Shown: piece after piece, positions 47,323 through 55,449 of the stretch
Numbering within the stretch: position 1 is the first letter of the stretch
How the letters are laid out: every line of letters starts with the position of its first letter
Source of the DNA: Sinorhizobium kostiense
GTDB taxonomy: Bacteria; Pseudomonadota; Alphaproteobacteria; Rhizobiales; Rhizobiaceae
Assembly (NCBI RefSeq): GCF_017874595.1
Contig: NZ_JAGILA010000002.1
Span: 1,116,001-1,180,000, forward strand
Length of the DNA stretch: 64,000 nt
Direction of reading: 5' to 3'
Translations under genes and position numbers: made by a program
Notes under the pieces: generated by a model
Told to the model about the DNA's origin: nothing
What the model saw: the letters and a program-made list of their open reading frames with translations, nothing else
Database searches by the model: none

Positions 47323-48492
47323 ATGTTCGAAGCCCTTACTCGCCAGCCCGACGACCCGCTGCTTGCCCTGATCGGGCTGTTCCGCGAGGACGAACGCCTC
47401 GGCAAGGTCGATCTCGGCGTCGGCGTCTACCGCGACGAGACGGGGCGCACGCCGATCTTCCGTGCGGTCAAGGCGGCGGAAAAACGGCTCCTTGAAACCC
47501 AAGACACCAAGGCCTATGTCGGCCCCGAGGGAGATCTCGTGTTCCTCGACCACCTCTGGAGCCTTGTCGCCGGCGACACGGTCGACAGGAGCCATGTCGC
47601 AGGCGTGCAGACGCCGGGAGGTTCCGGCGCGCTTCGTTTGGCGGCAGACCTCATCACGCGGATGGGCGGCCGAGGCATCTGGCTCGGTTTGCCGAGCTGG
47701 CCGAACCACGCGCCGATCTTCAAGGCGGCCGGCCTAAACATCGCGACTTACGACTTCTTCGACATTCCGTCGCAATCGGTCATGTTCGACAATCTCATCA
47801 GCGCGCTGGAAGGCGCGGCCCTCGGGGACGCGGTGCTCCTGCATGCGAGCTGCCATAACCCGACCGGCGGGGTACTGACGGAAGCCCAATGGCTGGAGGT
47901 CGCGACACTCGTCAATGAGCGCGGCCTGTTGCCGCTCGTCGACCTCGCCTATCAGGGTTTCGGCCGCGGCCTGGAGCAGGACGTCGCCGGCCTCCGGCAC
48001 CTCTTGAGCGCCGCTCCGGAAGTGCTCGTCGCCGTGTCGTGCTCAAAATCCTTCGGTCTCTATCGCGAACGCACCGGCGCCATCTTCGCGCTCACCACTT
48101 CGCCTCAGTCCGCCGACACGGTCCGCTCCAATCTCGCCGGCCTTGCCCGCACCATCTATTCGATGCCGCCGGATCATGGCGCAGCCGTCGTGCGCACGAT
48201 CCTCGCCGACGAGACGCTTCGGCGCGACTGGGCGGAGGAACTGGAATCCATGCGGCTGCGCATGACCGGCATCCGCCAGACGCTGGCGGAAGGCCTGAGA
48301 AGCCGCTGGCAAAGCCTCGGCGAGATCGCCGACCAGGAGGGCATGTTCTCGATGCTGCCGCTGACGGAAGCGGAGGTGATGCGGCTCAGGACCGAGCACG
48401 GCATCTACATGCCGGGCTCCGGCCGCATCAATATTGCCGGGCTGAAGACGGCGGAGGTCGCCGGGATTGTACAGAAATTCACCAGCCTCTGA
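47323..48492 (+). CDS. Aromatic/aspartate aminotransferase (class I PLP)
   Basis: This 389-aa enzyme is of the AspC/TyrB group: LGVGVYRDETGRTPIFRAVK at the start, ASCHNPTGGVLTEAQW, the PLP lysine in SCSKSFGLYRERTG, and GRINIAGL near the end. It transfers amino groups between aromatic or dicarboxylic amino acids and 2-oxoglutarate. It is divergent from an Lrp-type regulator, which suggests amino-acid-responsive expression. AGGGAA precedes the ATG. Confidence 0.92.
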   Translation: MFEALTRQPDDPLLALIGLFREDERLGKVDLGVGVYRDETGRTPIFRAVKAAEKRLLETQDTKAYVGPEGDLVFLDHLWSLVAGDTVDRSHVAGVQTPGGSGALRLAADLITRMGGRGIWLGLPSWPNHAPIFKAAGLNIATYDFFDIPSQSVMFDNLISALEGAALGDAVLLHASCHNPTGGVLTEAQWLEVATLVNERGLLPLVDLAYQGFGRGLEQDVAGLRHLLSAAPEVLVAVSCSKSFGLYRERTGAIFALTTSPQSADTVRSNLAGLARTIYSMPPDHGAAVVRTILADETLRRDWAEELESMRLRMTGIRQTLAEGLRSRWQSLGEIADQEGMFSMLPLTEAEVMRLRTEHGIYMPGSGRINIAGLKTAEVAGIVQKFTSL

Positions 48493-48503
48493 TCCGGATC
48501 GCG

Positions 48504-49136
48504 ATGATGACGACCGATACCCCTTTCGACGCCGCGCCGGTGGACCGGCACAGGCCTTATGAAGACGTGCTGGCGATCCTCACGGGCACGCTCGTCGTTT
48601 CCCTCGGCGTGGCTATCTACAGCAAGGCGGTGCTGCTGACGGGCAGCTCTGCCGGCTTGGCGTTGCTCCTGCAATATGCAACCGGTTCGAGCTTCTGGCT
48701 GATGTTTTCGCTCGTCAACCTGCCCTTCTATGTGCTCGCGATCAAGCGGCTCGGCTGGCTCTTCGCGCTACGCACCTTCGTCGCCGTCAGCCTCGTCTCG
48801 CTCTTCTCACGCTTGACGGCGGAATGGGTGGAATTCGCGCGGCTTGACCCGGTCTATGCCACCGTCGCCGGCGGCGCCCTGATGGGGATGGGACTGCTCA
48901 TTCTCTTCCGTCACCGCACGGGCCTTGGCGGCATCAATATCCTGGCGATCTACCTCCAGGAGAAGGCGGGGATCCGCGCCGGCTATTTCCAGCTCGCCGT
49001 CGACTTCGCCATCCTCGCCGCCGCCTTTTTCGTGCTCCCACCGGCAAATCTGATGCTCTCGGTCCTCGGCGCGACCATCGTCAACATGATGCTCGCCATC
49101 AATCACAAGCCTGGGCGCTATGTCGGGATAAGCTGA
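48504..49136 (+). CDS. YitT-family membrane protein
   Basis: This 210-aa protein has five hydrophobic segments and the YitT features GTLVVSLGVAIYSKAVLLTG and RHRTGLGGINILAIYLQEK. The family function is not settled. Two adjacent ATG codons (48504, 48507) could start it. It follows the aminotransferase by 11 bp and is likely cotranscribed. Confidence 0.85.
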   Translation: MMTTDTPFDAAPVDRHRPYEDVLAILTGTLVVSLGVAIYSKAVLLTGSSAGLALLLQYATGSSFWLMFSLVNLPFYVLAIKRLGWLFALRTFVAVSLVSLFSRLTAEWVEFARLDPVYATVAGGALMGMGLLILFRHRTGLGGINILAIYLQEKAGIRAGYFQLAVDFAILAAAFFVLPPANLMLSVLGATIVNMMLAINHKPGRYVGIS

Positions 49137-49174
49137 GCATTGCGGCAAGTCTTTTCACATCCGCTCGGCCCGGC

Positions 49175-49449
49175 TAGAGCCTTTCCGGGTTAAATAGAAA
49201 CAATTCTGTTGGCTCAAGCGACGCGGAATGTTTGCTCGGCTGGCGCGTGGCGTAGCCCAAGCATACGTCCAAGCCAGCCGAGCAAACAGGCCGCCCCGCT
49301 TCAGCCAACCCGAAGGGCCGGGCATCTTTTCGCGAGGATCAGAGGCGATCGCCTCGGCCGTACCTCCAGGTACGACCTTCGGCAATCGCCTCTGCCCTGA
49401 CGAAAACCTGCTCCGGCAGAATGTTTCCATTTAACCCGGAAAGGCTCTA
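49175..49449. mobile_element. 275-bp TIR-flanked element, short form without RIME
   Basis: It has the same terminal inverted repeats as the 375-bp elements (TAGAGCCTTTCCGGGTTAAA and its inverse complement, one mismatch), the same GGCGATCGC hairpin and the same GCTCGGCTGG / CCAGCCGAGC-type hairpin, but lies in the opposite orientation to copies 1 and 2 and lacks the 106-bp RIME-like unit, where only CTTCG-like bases remain. It is bounded by TA on both ends. The whole 49137-49488 gap contains nothing else of note. Confidence 0.83.
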
Positions 49450-49488
49450 TGTGTACGGCCGCGCCTGAGCGAAGAAGGTTTTGCGACA

Positions 49489-49836
49489 ATGGTTACGATC
49501 TACGGCATCAAGAACTGCGACACGATGAAAAAGGCGCGCGCCTGGCTCGACGGCCGCGGCACCGCCTACCGGTTTCACGACTATAAAGCCGAAGGTATCG
49601 ACCGGGCGCATCTCGAGCGCTGGTGTGCGGAACTCGGCTGGGAGACGGTCCTCAATCGCTCGGGCATGACCTTCCGCAACCTGGACACAGCGGAGAAGCA
49701 GGACCTGACGGCCGAAAAGGCGATCGCGCTGATGCTCAAGCAGCTCTCCATGATCAAGCGGCCGGTGCTGGAGAACGGAAGTAAGCTGCTCATCGGCTTC
49801 AAGCCTGAACTCTACGAAGCTGCGTTCGGCGAGTAA
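49489..49836 (+). CDS. ArsC/Spx-family protein
   Basis: This 115-aa protein begins MVTIYGIKNCDTMKKARAWL and contains LNRSGMTFRNLD and IKRPVLENGSKLLIGFKPELY, typical of the YffB/ArsC-like thioredoxin-fold family. The active site has a single cysteine (NCDTM) rather than the CxxC of Spx; a glutathione-dependent reductase role is possible. Eight bases separate it from the next gene. Start at 49489 is an ATG without a strong binding site. Confidence 0.88.
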   Translation: MVTIYGIKNCDTMKKARAWLDGRGTAYRFHDYKAEGIDRAHLERWCAELGWETVLNRSGMTFRNLDTAEKQDLTAEKAIALMLKQLSMIKRPVLENGSKLLIGFKPELYEAAFGE

Positions 49837-49843
49837 GACATCG

Positions 49844-50317
49844 ATGTCTAAGACAACGCGGGCGACGCAAGCGCTGGCAAAGGCAGGCATCTCCTTCACG
49901 GTGCACAGCTACGGCTACGATTCCGGCGCCGAACGCGTCGGGCTGCAGGCGGCCGAAGCACTCGGCGAAGATCCGTCGCGCGTATTGAAGACGCTGATGG
50001 CGGAGGTGGACGGCAAGCCTGTCTGCTGCATCGTGCCCTCCGACAGGGAGGTCAGCATGAAGAAGCTCGCCGCCGCCTTCCGCGGCAAGTCGGCGGCGAT
50101 GATGAAGCCGGCCGATGCCGAGCGCCTCACCGGCTATCATGTGGGCGGCATCAGCCCTTTCGGCCAAAGGAAGATCGTTCCGACGGCGATTGAGGAGGCC
50201 GCACTCTCGGAAGCATTGGTCTTCATAAATGGCGGCCAACGCGGACTGCAGGTGCGGCTTGCGCCAAAGGATGCGCAGGCCGCCCTCAAGGCGATCGCCG
50301 CGCCGTTGGTCGCCTGA
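49844..50317 (+). CDS. ybaK: Cys-tRNA(Pro) deacylase YbaK
   Basis: This 157-aa protein removes cysteine mischarged onto tRNA-Pro. It shows RVLKTLMAEVDGKPVCCIVP (catalytic lysine in LKTL), MKKLAAAFRGKSAAM and GYHVGGISPFGQRKIVP, the standard YbaK sequence. It is probably cotranscribed with the ArsC-like gene and is convergent with the MarR gene. Confidence 0.93.
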   Translation: MSKTTRATQALAKAGISFTVHSYGYDSGAERVGLQAAEALGEDPSRVLKTLMAEVDGKPVCCIVPSDREVSMKKLAAAFRGKSAAMMKPADAERLTGYHVGGISPFGQRKIVPTAIEEAALSEALVFINGGQRGLQVRLAPKDAQAALKAIAAPLVA

Positions 50318-50395
50318 GCGTCGCTGCTGCCATCGGGCAGAGCCGAGGGGCGCCAACTTCCTGGACCAGTGATTGCCTCAACAGGTCGCATCTCC

Positions 50396-50845
50396 TTAGA
50401 GCCGCGAAAGCAAGGCCGCCAGGTCGCGTGCCTCCGCCTCGCTGAGTTTGCCACCGACGTGACGCTCGATCGATCGCGCATAGGTCCGCCACATCCGCTC
50501 CCTCACAGCCCTGCCCTCCTCCGTGACGACGATCCAGCGGCCGCGGCCGTCGGCATCGAACGCCTCGCGGCGAACGAGCCCTTCCCGCTCCAGCCGGTCG
50601 ATAAGCCGCGACAGATTGTATTGCGTGAGCAATGTCCGCGCTTCGATCTCGAAGGGCCGCAGCCGCCCGCCGTCGGCCTTCACCAGTTCCCAAAGCACGT
50701 CATACCAGCCAAGCGGCGGCAGGCCCGCCGACTTGAAATCCTTCTCGATCGCCGCAAGCACCCGCTGCTGTGCCCGCATGAGGCCGATCCAGGCCTGGGT
50801 GATCGCAGGGGCCGGTGCCCCGTTCTGCAATGATGCTTTTGCCAT
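50396..50845 (-). CDS. MarR-family transcriptional regulator
   Basis: This 149-aa protein has the winged HTH with LLTQYNLSRLIDRLEREGLV and the wing REAFDADGRGRWIVVTEEG, plus dimerisation helices at both ends. The start at 50845 is chosen because it avoids the operator-like DNA further upstream. Divergent from a glutathione S-transferase gene; two copies of one 20-bp near-palindrome lie in the gap (50844-50863 over its own start codon and 50893-50912 near the GST promoter), which argues for repression of both genes. Confidence 0.9.
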   Translation of the reverse strand: MAKASLQNGAPAPAITQAWIGLMRAQQRVLAAIEKDFKSAGLPPLGWYDVLWELVKADGGRLRPFEIEARTLLTQYNLSRLIDRLEREGLVRREAFDADGRGRWIVVTEEGRAVRERMWRTYARSIERHVGGKLSEAEARDLAALLSRL

Positions 50846-50863
50846 AGATGCAATTACATCTAT
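50844..50863. promoter_or_regulatory. Putative MarR operator 1 (marR side)
   Basis: ATAGATGCAATTACATCTAT is a near-perfect inverted repeat with TAGATG / CATCTA arms. It overlaps the start codon of the MarR gene. The reverse complement of the site at 50893-50912 agrees with it at 17 of 20 positions; the two centres are 49 bp apart. Confidence 0.7.
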
Positions 50864-50892
50864 CTTGACGGATTTGGCAAGTCGGCCTAAAG

Positions 50893-50912
50893 ATATATGC
50901 ACTTGCATCTAT
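50893..50912. promoter_or_regulatory. Putative MarR operator 2 (GST side)
   Basis: ATATATGCACTTGCATCTAT, reverse complement ATAGATGCAAGTGCATATAT, is the second copy of the operator-like sequence. It ends 19 bp before the GST start codon, so binding would block initiation of the GST transcript or translation of a leader. Confidence 0.68.
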
Positions 50913-50931
50913 ATTGAACAGGGAGACCCCG

Positions 50932-51618
50932 ATGACTGCGACATTGACACTGGTCAGCCACCATCTCTGCCCCTATGTGCAGCGTGCCGCGATCGCACTT
51001 TCCGAAAAGGGAGTGGCGTTCGAGCGCGTCTATATAGATCTCGCCAACAAGCCCGACTGGTTCCTGAAAACGTCGCCGCTCGGCAAAGTGCCGCTACTCA
51101 GCGTGCCGCAGAACGATGGCGACGCGATCCTCTTCGAAAGCGCAGTGATCTGCGAGTATCTGGAAGAGACCCAGCCGGGATCGAAGCTGCACCCGGCCGA
51201 TCCGCTGACCAGGGCGCGCCATCGCGGTTGGATGGAATTTGGTTCTTCCATCCTTTCCGAACTTTGGGTCTACGAGACCACGCAGGATACCGAGACGCTG
51301 GAGAGGAAGCGCGACGCGCTCAAGGCGAAGTTCGCGACCATCGAGGCGGAGCTTGGTGACGGCCCTTATTTCGTAGGCGCCGCGTTCAGCCTGGTCGACG
51401 CCGTCTTCGCGCCGATCTTCCGCTACTTCGATGTCTTCGACAAAATCTCCGACAGGGGCATTTTCGACGGGCTGCCGCGTGTTCGCGCCTGGCGGCAGGC
51501 GCTTTCAGCGCGGCCGAGCGTGAAGGCCGCAGTGACCGAGGATTATGCCGAACGGCTGATGGCTTTCTTGAGGAGGCACGATGCGGCACTGCTGAGGACG
51601 GGAAATGTGGTCGCCTGA
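50932..51618 (+). CDS. Glutathione S-transferase (cysteine-type, Omega-like)
   Basis: This 228-aa protein has the thioredoxin-like motif LVSHHLCPYVQRAAIALSEK with CPYVQR as likely active site, then LGKVPLL and LFESAVICEYLEE, and a helical C-terminal domain. The cysteine suggests thiol-transferase activity. AGGGAG precedes the ATG at 50932. Under likely control of the divergent MarR regulator. Confidence 0.92.
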   Translation: MTATLTLVSHHLCPYVQRAAIALSEKGVAFERVYIDLANKPDWFLKTSPLGKVPLLSVPQNDGDAILFESAVICEYLEETQPGSKLHPADPLTRARHRGWMEFGSSILSELWVYETTQDTETLERKRDALKAKFATIEAELGDGPYFVGAAFSLVDAVFAPIFRYFDVFDKISDRGIFDGLPRVRAWRQALSARPSVKAAVTEDYAERLMAFLRRHDAALLRTGNVVA

Positions 51619-51708
51619 TCGTCTTCTGGAGGGCGAGGGAGCTTCTGTTTTCGGAGCAAGCGGTTTAAAACCGCGATGACACCCGCAAGAAGAAGAGCAG
51701 GAGCAGAG

Positions 51709-52965
51709 ATGAACGCGCCCCTCCAGTCGGCCCACGCCGCCGTCGATCCCGCAAAGCTCGAAAAACTCGCAGAAGTCGCCATCAAGGTCGGCCTGCAGCT
51801 CAGGCGCGGTCAGGACCTGGTGATGACCGCACCGATCGCGGCCCTGCCGCTCGTTCGCCTCATCACCGGGCACGCCTATATGGCGGGCGCCGGGCTGGTG
51901 ACGACCTTCTATACGGACGAAGAGGCGACCCTTGCTCGCTATGCCCACGCGCCCGACGAGAGCTTCGACCGCGCCAGCGACTGGCTTTACGAGGGCATGG
52001 CGAAAGCCTTTGCCAATGGCGCGGCGCGGCTTGCGATCGCCGGCGACAATCCAATGCTGCTTTCGGACCAGGACCCGCAAAAGGTCGCGCGCGCCAACCG
52101 GGCCAATTCGAAGGCCTACAAGCCGGCGCTCGCAAAGATCTCGAACTTCGACATCAACTGGAACATCGTTTCCTATCCGAATCCCTCCTGGGCACGGCAG
52201 GTCTTCCCGGACCATCCCGAGGCGGTTGCCGTCGAGAAGCTGGCGAATGCGATCTTCGCCGCCTCCCGTGTCGATGTCGACGACCCGATCGCAGCCTGGG
52301 AGAAGCACAATGCCGATCTCCGCCGGCGCTCGACCTGGCTCAACGAGGAGCGCTTGGCCGCGCTGCACTTCACCGGCCCTGGCACCGACCTGACAGTCGG
52401 TCTGGCAGACGGCCACGAATGGCACGGCGGCGCCTCGACAGCCAAGAACGGCATCACCTGCAACCCGAACATACCAACCGAAGAGGTGTTCACCACGCCG
52501 CATGCGCTGCGCGTCGAAGGCCATGTCAGGAGCACCAAGCCGCTTTCCCACCAGGGCACGCTGATCGACGACATTCAGGTGCGCTTCGAAGCCGGGCGCA
52601 TCGTCGAGGCCAGGGCCTCGCGCGGCGAGGAAGTGCTGAAGAAAGTGCTCGACACCGATGACGGCGCCCGCCGGCTGGGCGAAGTTGCGCTGGTGCCGCA
52701 TTCCTCGCCTATCTCGGCAAGCGGCATCCTGTTCTACAACACGCTCTTCGACGAGAACGCCTCCTGCCACATCGCGCTTGGCCAATGCTATTCGAAGTGC
52801 TTCCTGAATGGCGCAAGCCTCAGCGACGAGCAGATCCGCGCCCAAGGAGGCAACTCCAGCCTCATCCATATCGACTGGATGATCGGCTCTGGCGAGGTCG
52901 ACATCGATGGCGTTCGCGCCGACGACAGCCGCGTGCCTGTCATGCGCAAGGGCGAGTGGGCCTAG
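51709..52965 (+). CDS. M29-family aminopeptidase
   Basis: This 418-aa metallopeptidase has NPNIPTEEVFTTPHALRVEG (metal-ligand glutamate region), GALRRLGEVALVPHSSPIS-like sequence (RRLGEVALVPHSSPISASGI) and SLIHIDWMIGSGEVDIDG at the C-terminus, as in thermophilic aminopeptidase T. AGGAG lies six bases before ATG 51709. Its stop codon TAG (52963-52965) is the first three bases of the repeat that follows, so the last residues (KGEWA) are fixed by the element. Confidence 0.92.
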   Translation: MNAPLQSAHAAVDPAKLEKLAEVAIKVGLQLRRGQDLVMTAPIAALPLVRLITGHAYMAGAGLVTTFYTDEEATLARYAHAPDESFDRASDWLYEGMAKAFANGAARLAIAGDNPMLLSDQDPQKVARANRANSKAYKPALAKISNFDINWNIVSYPNPSWARQVFPDHPEAVAVEKLANAIFAASRVDVDDPIAAWEKHNADLRRRSTWLNEERLAALHFTGPGTDLTVGLADGHEWHGGASTAKNGITCNPNIPTEEVFTTPHALRVEGHVRSTKPLSHQGTLIDDIQVRFEAGRIVEARASRGEEVLKKVLDTDDGARRLGEVALVPHSSPISASGILFYNTLFDENASCHIALGQCYSKCFLNGASLSDEQIRAQGGNSSLIHIDWMIGSGEVDIDGVRADDSRVPVMRKGEWA

Positions 52966-53337
52966 AGCCTTTCCGGGTTAAATGGAAACATTCTGCCGGA
53001 GCAGGTTTTCGTCAGGGCAGAGGCGATTGCCGCACGTCGTACCCGGAGGTACGGCCGAGGCGATCGCCTCTGATCCTGGCGGAAAGATGCCCGGCCACTG
53101 CACGTCTCCTTGAAGCGATCTCGCTTCAAGGATAAAGACATGCAGCAATTCAAAGTGCTACAGCGACCTTTGCGCGTCTGATAAGACGCGCGGCGCTGTA
53201 GAGGTTGGCTGAAGCGGGCGGCCTGTTTGCCCGGCTGGCTTGGCCGTATGCTTTGGCTACGCCGCGCGCCAGCCGGGCAAACATTCCGCTCCGCTTGAGC
53301 CAACAGAATTGTTTCCATTTAACCCGGAAAGGCTCTA
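52963..53337. mobile_element. 375-bp TIR-flanked element, long form (copy 2)
   Basis: This copy is the same length as the element at 3251-3625 and differs at only five positions by direct comparison (about 98.7% identity); orientation is the same. Its terminal inverted repeats match perfectly over 28 bp. The nested RIME-like unit is at 53097-53202. It supplies the stop codon of the M29 aminopeptidase gene. The high identity of two copies 49.7 kb apart suggests recent spread or gene conversion. Confidence 0.87.
53097..53202. repeat. RIME-like unit nested in the 375-bp element (copy 2)
   Basis: It has the two palindromes CTTGAAGCGA / TCGCTTCAAG and CTACAGCG...CGCTGTAG in 106 bp, differing from copy 1 at one base inside the unit. 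See the element entries for context. Confidence 0.7.
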
Positions 53338-53386
53338 ATCCTCGAGAAGCGGCGACTTCGGCCGCGGCGTGACCTGCCGCGGCCGC

Positions 53387-54265
53387 CTATGCCCGAACCG
53401 GGTTGGCGCGGCGCGCCATCTGCGTCTGCTGGCTTAGCCAGACGCTCGCGAAGACGGCGACGACCCCGAGCGATTGCATGATCGACAGCTGCTGGCCTAG
53501 CACGGCCCAGCCGAGCAGGATCGCAACGACGGGGCTCAAGAAGCCGAGCGGTGCGACCCGGGAAGGCTCGAGCCGCGAGAGGCCGCGGAACCAGAGCATG
53601 TAGGTGAATGCGGCGCCGATCAGGCCGAGATAGGTGAAGCCCCACAGATTCGCGGCATCAAGCGGCGGCAAAGGCGGTTCGAAGAAGAATGCCACCGGAA
53701 CGAGTAGCAGGCCACCGGCCGCCAATTGCCAGGCTGTGAAGGTGAGCGCCGATACCGGCGGCGCCCAGTGGCGCGCGAGCACCGTTCCGACGGCCATCGA
53801 GATTGCACCGGCCAGGCCGGCGACGATCCCCAGCGGATCGAGGCTCGCTTGCGGTGTGAGCACCAGAAGCGCGACACCGGCGATGCCGGCGAAACCGGCC
53901 ACGACGCTCAAGACCCGGATCGGCGATCCGAGCACCACGCGCGAAAGGCATATGACGATCAGCGGCTGGATGGCGCCGACGGTTGCGGCAACACCACCCG
54001 GAAGGCGGTAGGCAGAGACGAACAGCATTGCCCAGAAGAAGGCGAAGTTCAGAGCACCGAGCGCGAAACTGCGGGCCCACCAGATCCCCTTCGGCATTTG
54101 CCTGACGACGAGCAGCAGCAGGAGCCCGGCCGGCAGCGCCCTCAACATCGCCACCGTCAGCGGATAGCCGTCGGGCAGGAATTCGGTCGTAATCAGATAG
54201 GTACTTCCCCAGATCGCCGGGGCTGCGGCAGTCAGGGCGACGTCGAAGCTCTGAGTCGTTTTCAT
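53387..54265 (-). CDS. EamA/DMT-family transporter
   Basis: This 292-aa protein has about ten hydrophobic segments and EamA-type halves (AAPAIWGSTYLITTEFLPDG, APLGFLSPVVAILLGWAVLG). Exporter of unknown substrate. Its ATG has a GAGGTAAACAG site. Divergent from a MarR-family gene; the gap carries four TCAAGAT-type half-sites including one perfect 20-bp palindrome, so the regulator probably represses this exporter. Confidence 0.9.
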   Translation of the reverse strand: MKTTQSFDVALTAAAPAIWGSTYLITTEFLPDGYPLTVAMLRALPAGLLLLLVVRQMPKGIWWARSFALGALNFAFFWAMLFVSAYRLPGGVAATVGAIQPLIVICLSRVVLGSPIRVLSVVAGFAGIAGVALLVLTPQASLDPLGIVAGLAGAISMAVGTVLARHWAPPVSALTFTAWQLAAGGLLLVPVAFFFEPPLPPLDAANLWGFTYLGLIGAAFTYMLWFRGLSRLEPSRVAPLGFLSPVVAILLGWAVLGQQLSIMQSLGVVAVFASVWLSQQTQMARRANPVRA

Positions 54266-54274
54266 CTGTTTACC

Positions 54275-54326
54275 TCAAGATTCTTCACTTCAAGATAACT
54301 CCCCATTTATCTTGACGTCAAGATAA
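54275..54326. promoter_or_regulatory. Operator-like cluster for the MarR/EamA divergent pair
   Basis: TCAAGAT occurs at 54275-54281 and 54290-54296 and again within the perfect palindrome TTATCTTGACGTCAAGATAA at 54307-54326 (arms ATCTTGA and TCAAGAT). All lie between the divergent start codons. Spacing of half-sites is 15, 19 and 9 bp. Confidence 0.72.
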
Positions 54327-54357
54327 TTTTAGAATAGCAAGGGACCGAACAGGGCAG

Positions 54358-54846
54358 ATGATGATGGATCACGTCGACAAAATCCTGGCGCAATGGATGC
54401 GAGAACGGCCGGATCTGGATGTTTCTGCCATGGGGCTGCTCGGTCGCCTGGCGCGGCTGAGAGCTCATCTCGCTCGCGAAATCGAGAAGATCTTCACGGA
54501 ACACGGCCTGACATCGGCGAGCTTCGACGTACTGGCGGCACTGCGCCGCTCCGGACCGCCGTTTCAGCTTTCTCCGGGCGATCTCATGGCGACCACCATG
54601 GTCACCTCCGGCACCATGACCAACCGCATCGACCAGCTCGAAAAAGCCGGCCTCGTCGAGCGGCTCGACAACCCCGATGACCGACGGGGCGTCATTATCG
54701 GGCTGACGGAGGAGGGCCTGAAACGCGTCGAGGCTGCGGTGACCGACCACGTCGCCAACCAGCATCATCTCCTCGAATGCCTTGAGACCAAGGACAGGCA
54801 GGCGCTCGACGGCTTGCTCCGGAAATTGCTCGCCGCTTTCGAATGA
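54358..54846 (+). CDS. MarR-family transcriptional regulator
   Basis: This 162-aa protein has the winged HTH (LMATTMVTSGTMTNRIDQLE) and the wing NPDDRRGVIIGLTEEG. Three consecutive ATG codons (54358, 54361, 54364) could start it; AGGG upstream does not decide. It should control itself and the EamA exporter from the palindrome at 54307-54326. Confidence 0.9.
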   Translation: MMMDHVDKILAQWMRERPDLDVSAMGLLGRLARLRAHLAREIEKIFTEHGLTSASFDVLAALRRSGPPFQLSPGDLMATTMVTSGTMTNRIDQLEKAGLVERLDNPDDRRGVIIGLTEEGLKRVEAAVTDHVANQHHLLECLETKDRQALDGLLRKLLAAFE

Positions 54847-54855
54847 TCGAACGGC

Positions 54856-55449
54856 TCAGCGAAGCCGGCCGAGAAGCGTCCGCACCCGCTCCAGGTGGCG
54901 CTTTCGCTTCGCCTCTGTCGCCCGGTCCATGTCGTGCAGGCTGATCATCCGAAAATCGACGCCCCTGCTGCAGAAGGCGGCGATCCCGCGCTTGAGCAGC
55001 CGACGTACCGGATTGCCCATATAGAGATGTACGACCCACCAGGGGGATCCGGTGGTCGTCAGGGCCAAGAAGACCCTGATGTTCTGAAGGCGCGGGATGA
55101 TCCGCCCGCCGTCCGGATCATGGTCAAAGGCGACTCCAGGGGCGAAGACACGATCGAAGAAGCCTTTGAGGATCGCCGGAAAATTGAACCACCATTGCGG
55201 AAAGACGAGCACGAGCCCATCGGCGGCCTTGAGCCGCTCGACGAGACCTGCCACGGCGGAGGTATCTTGGGACTTCGCATGATAGCTGCCTCGCTCGGCA
55301 ATGGTCAGCCGTGGGTCGAAATCCTCGCGATAGAGATCAAGCAGATCGACCGTGTGGCCGCTTCCTTCCAACGCCTCCTTGGCAACAGCCGCAGTGCTCG
55401 CTGCGAAACTGTTCTCGAGCGGATGGGCGAGCACCAGGAGGATCCGCAT
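54856..55449 (-). CDS. NAD(P)H:quinone-type oxidoreductase (flavodoxin fold)
   Basis: This 197-aa FMN/FAD protein has the flavodoxin-like start [17 protein letters not shown], then DGLVLVFPQWWFNFPAILKG and ALTTTGSPWWVV. It resembles the KefF/modulator-of-drug-activity (NQO1-like) family that reduces quinones by two electrons. Its ATG overlaps the xseA TGA, so it is coupled to xseA. Confidence 0.88.
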   Translation of the reverse strand: MRILLVLAHPLENSFAASTAAVAKEALEGSGHTVDLLDLYREDFDPRLTIAERGSYHAKSQDTSAVAGLVERLKAADGLVLVFPQWWFNFPAILKGFFDRVFAPGVAFDHDPDGGRIIPRLQNIRVFLALTTTGSPWWVVHLYMGNPVRRLLKRGIAAFCSRGVDFRMISLHDMDRATEAKRKRHLERVRTLLGRLR

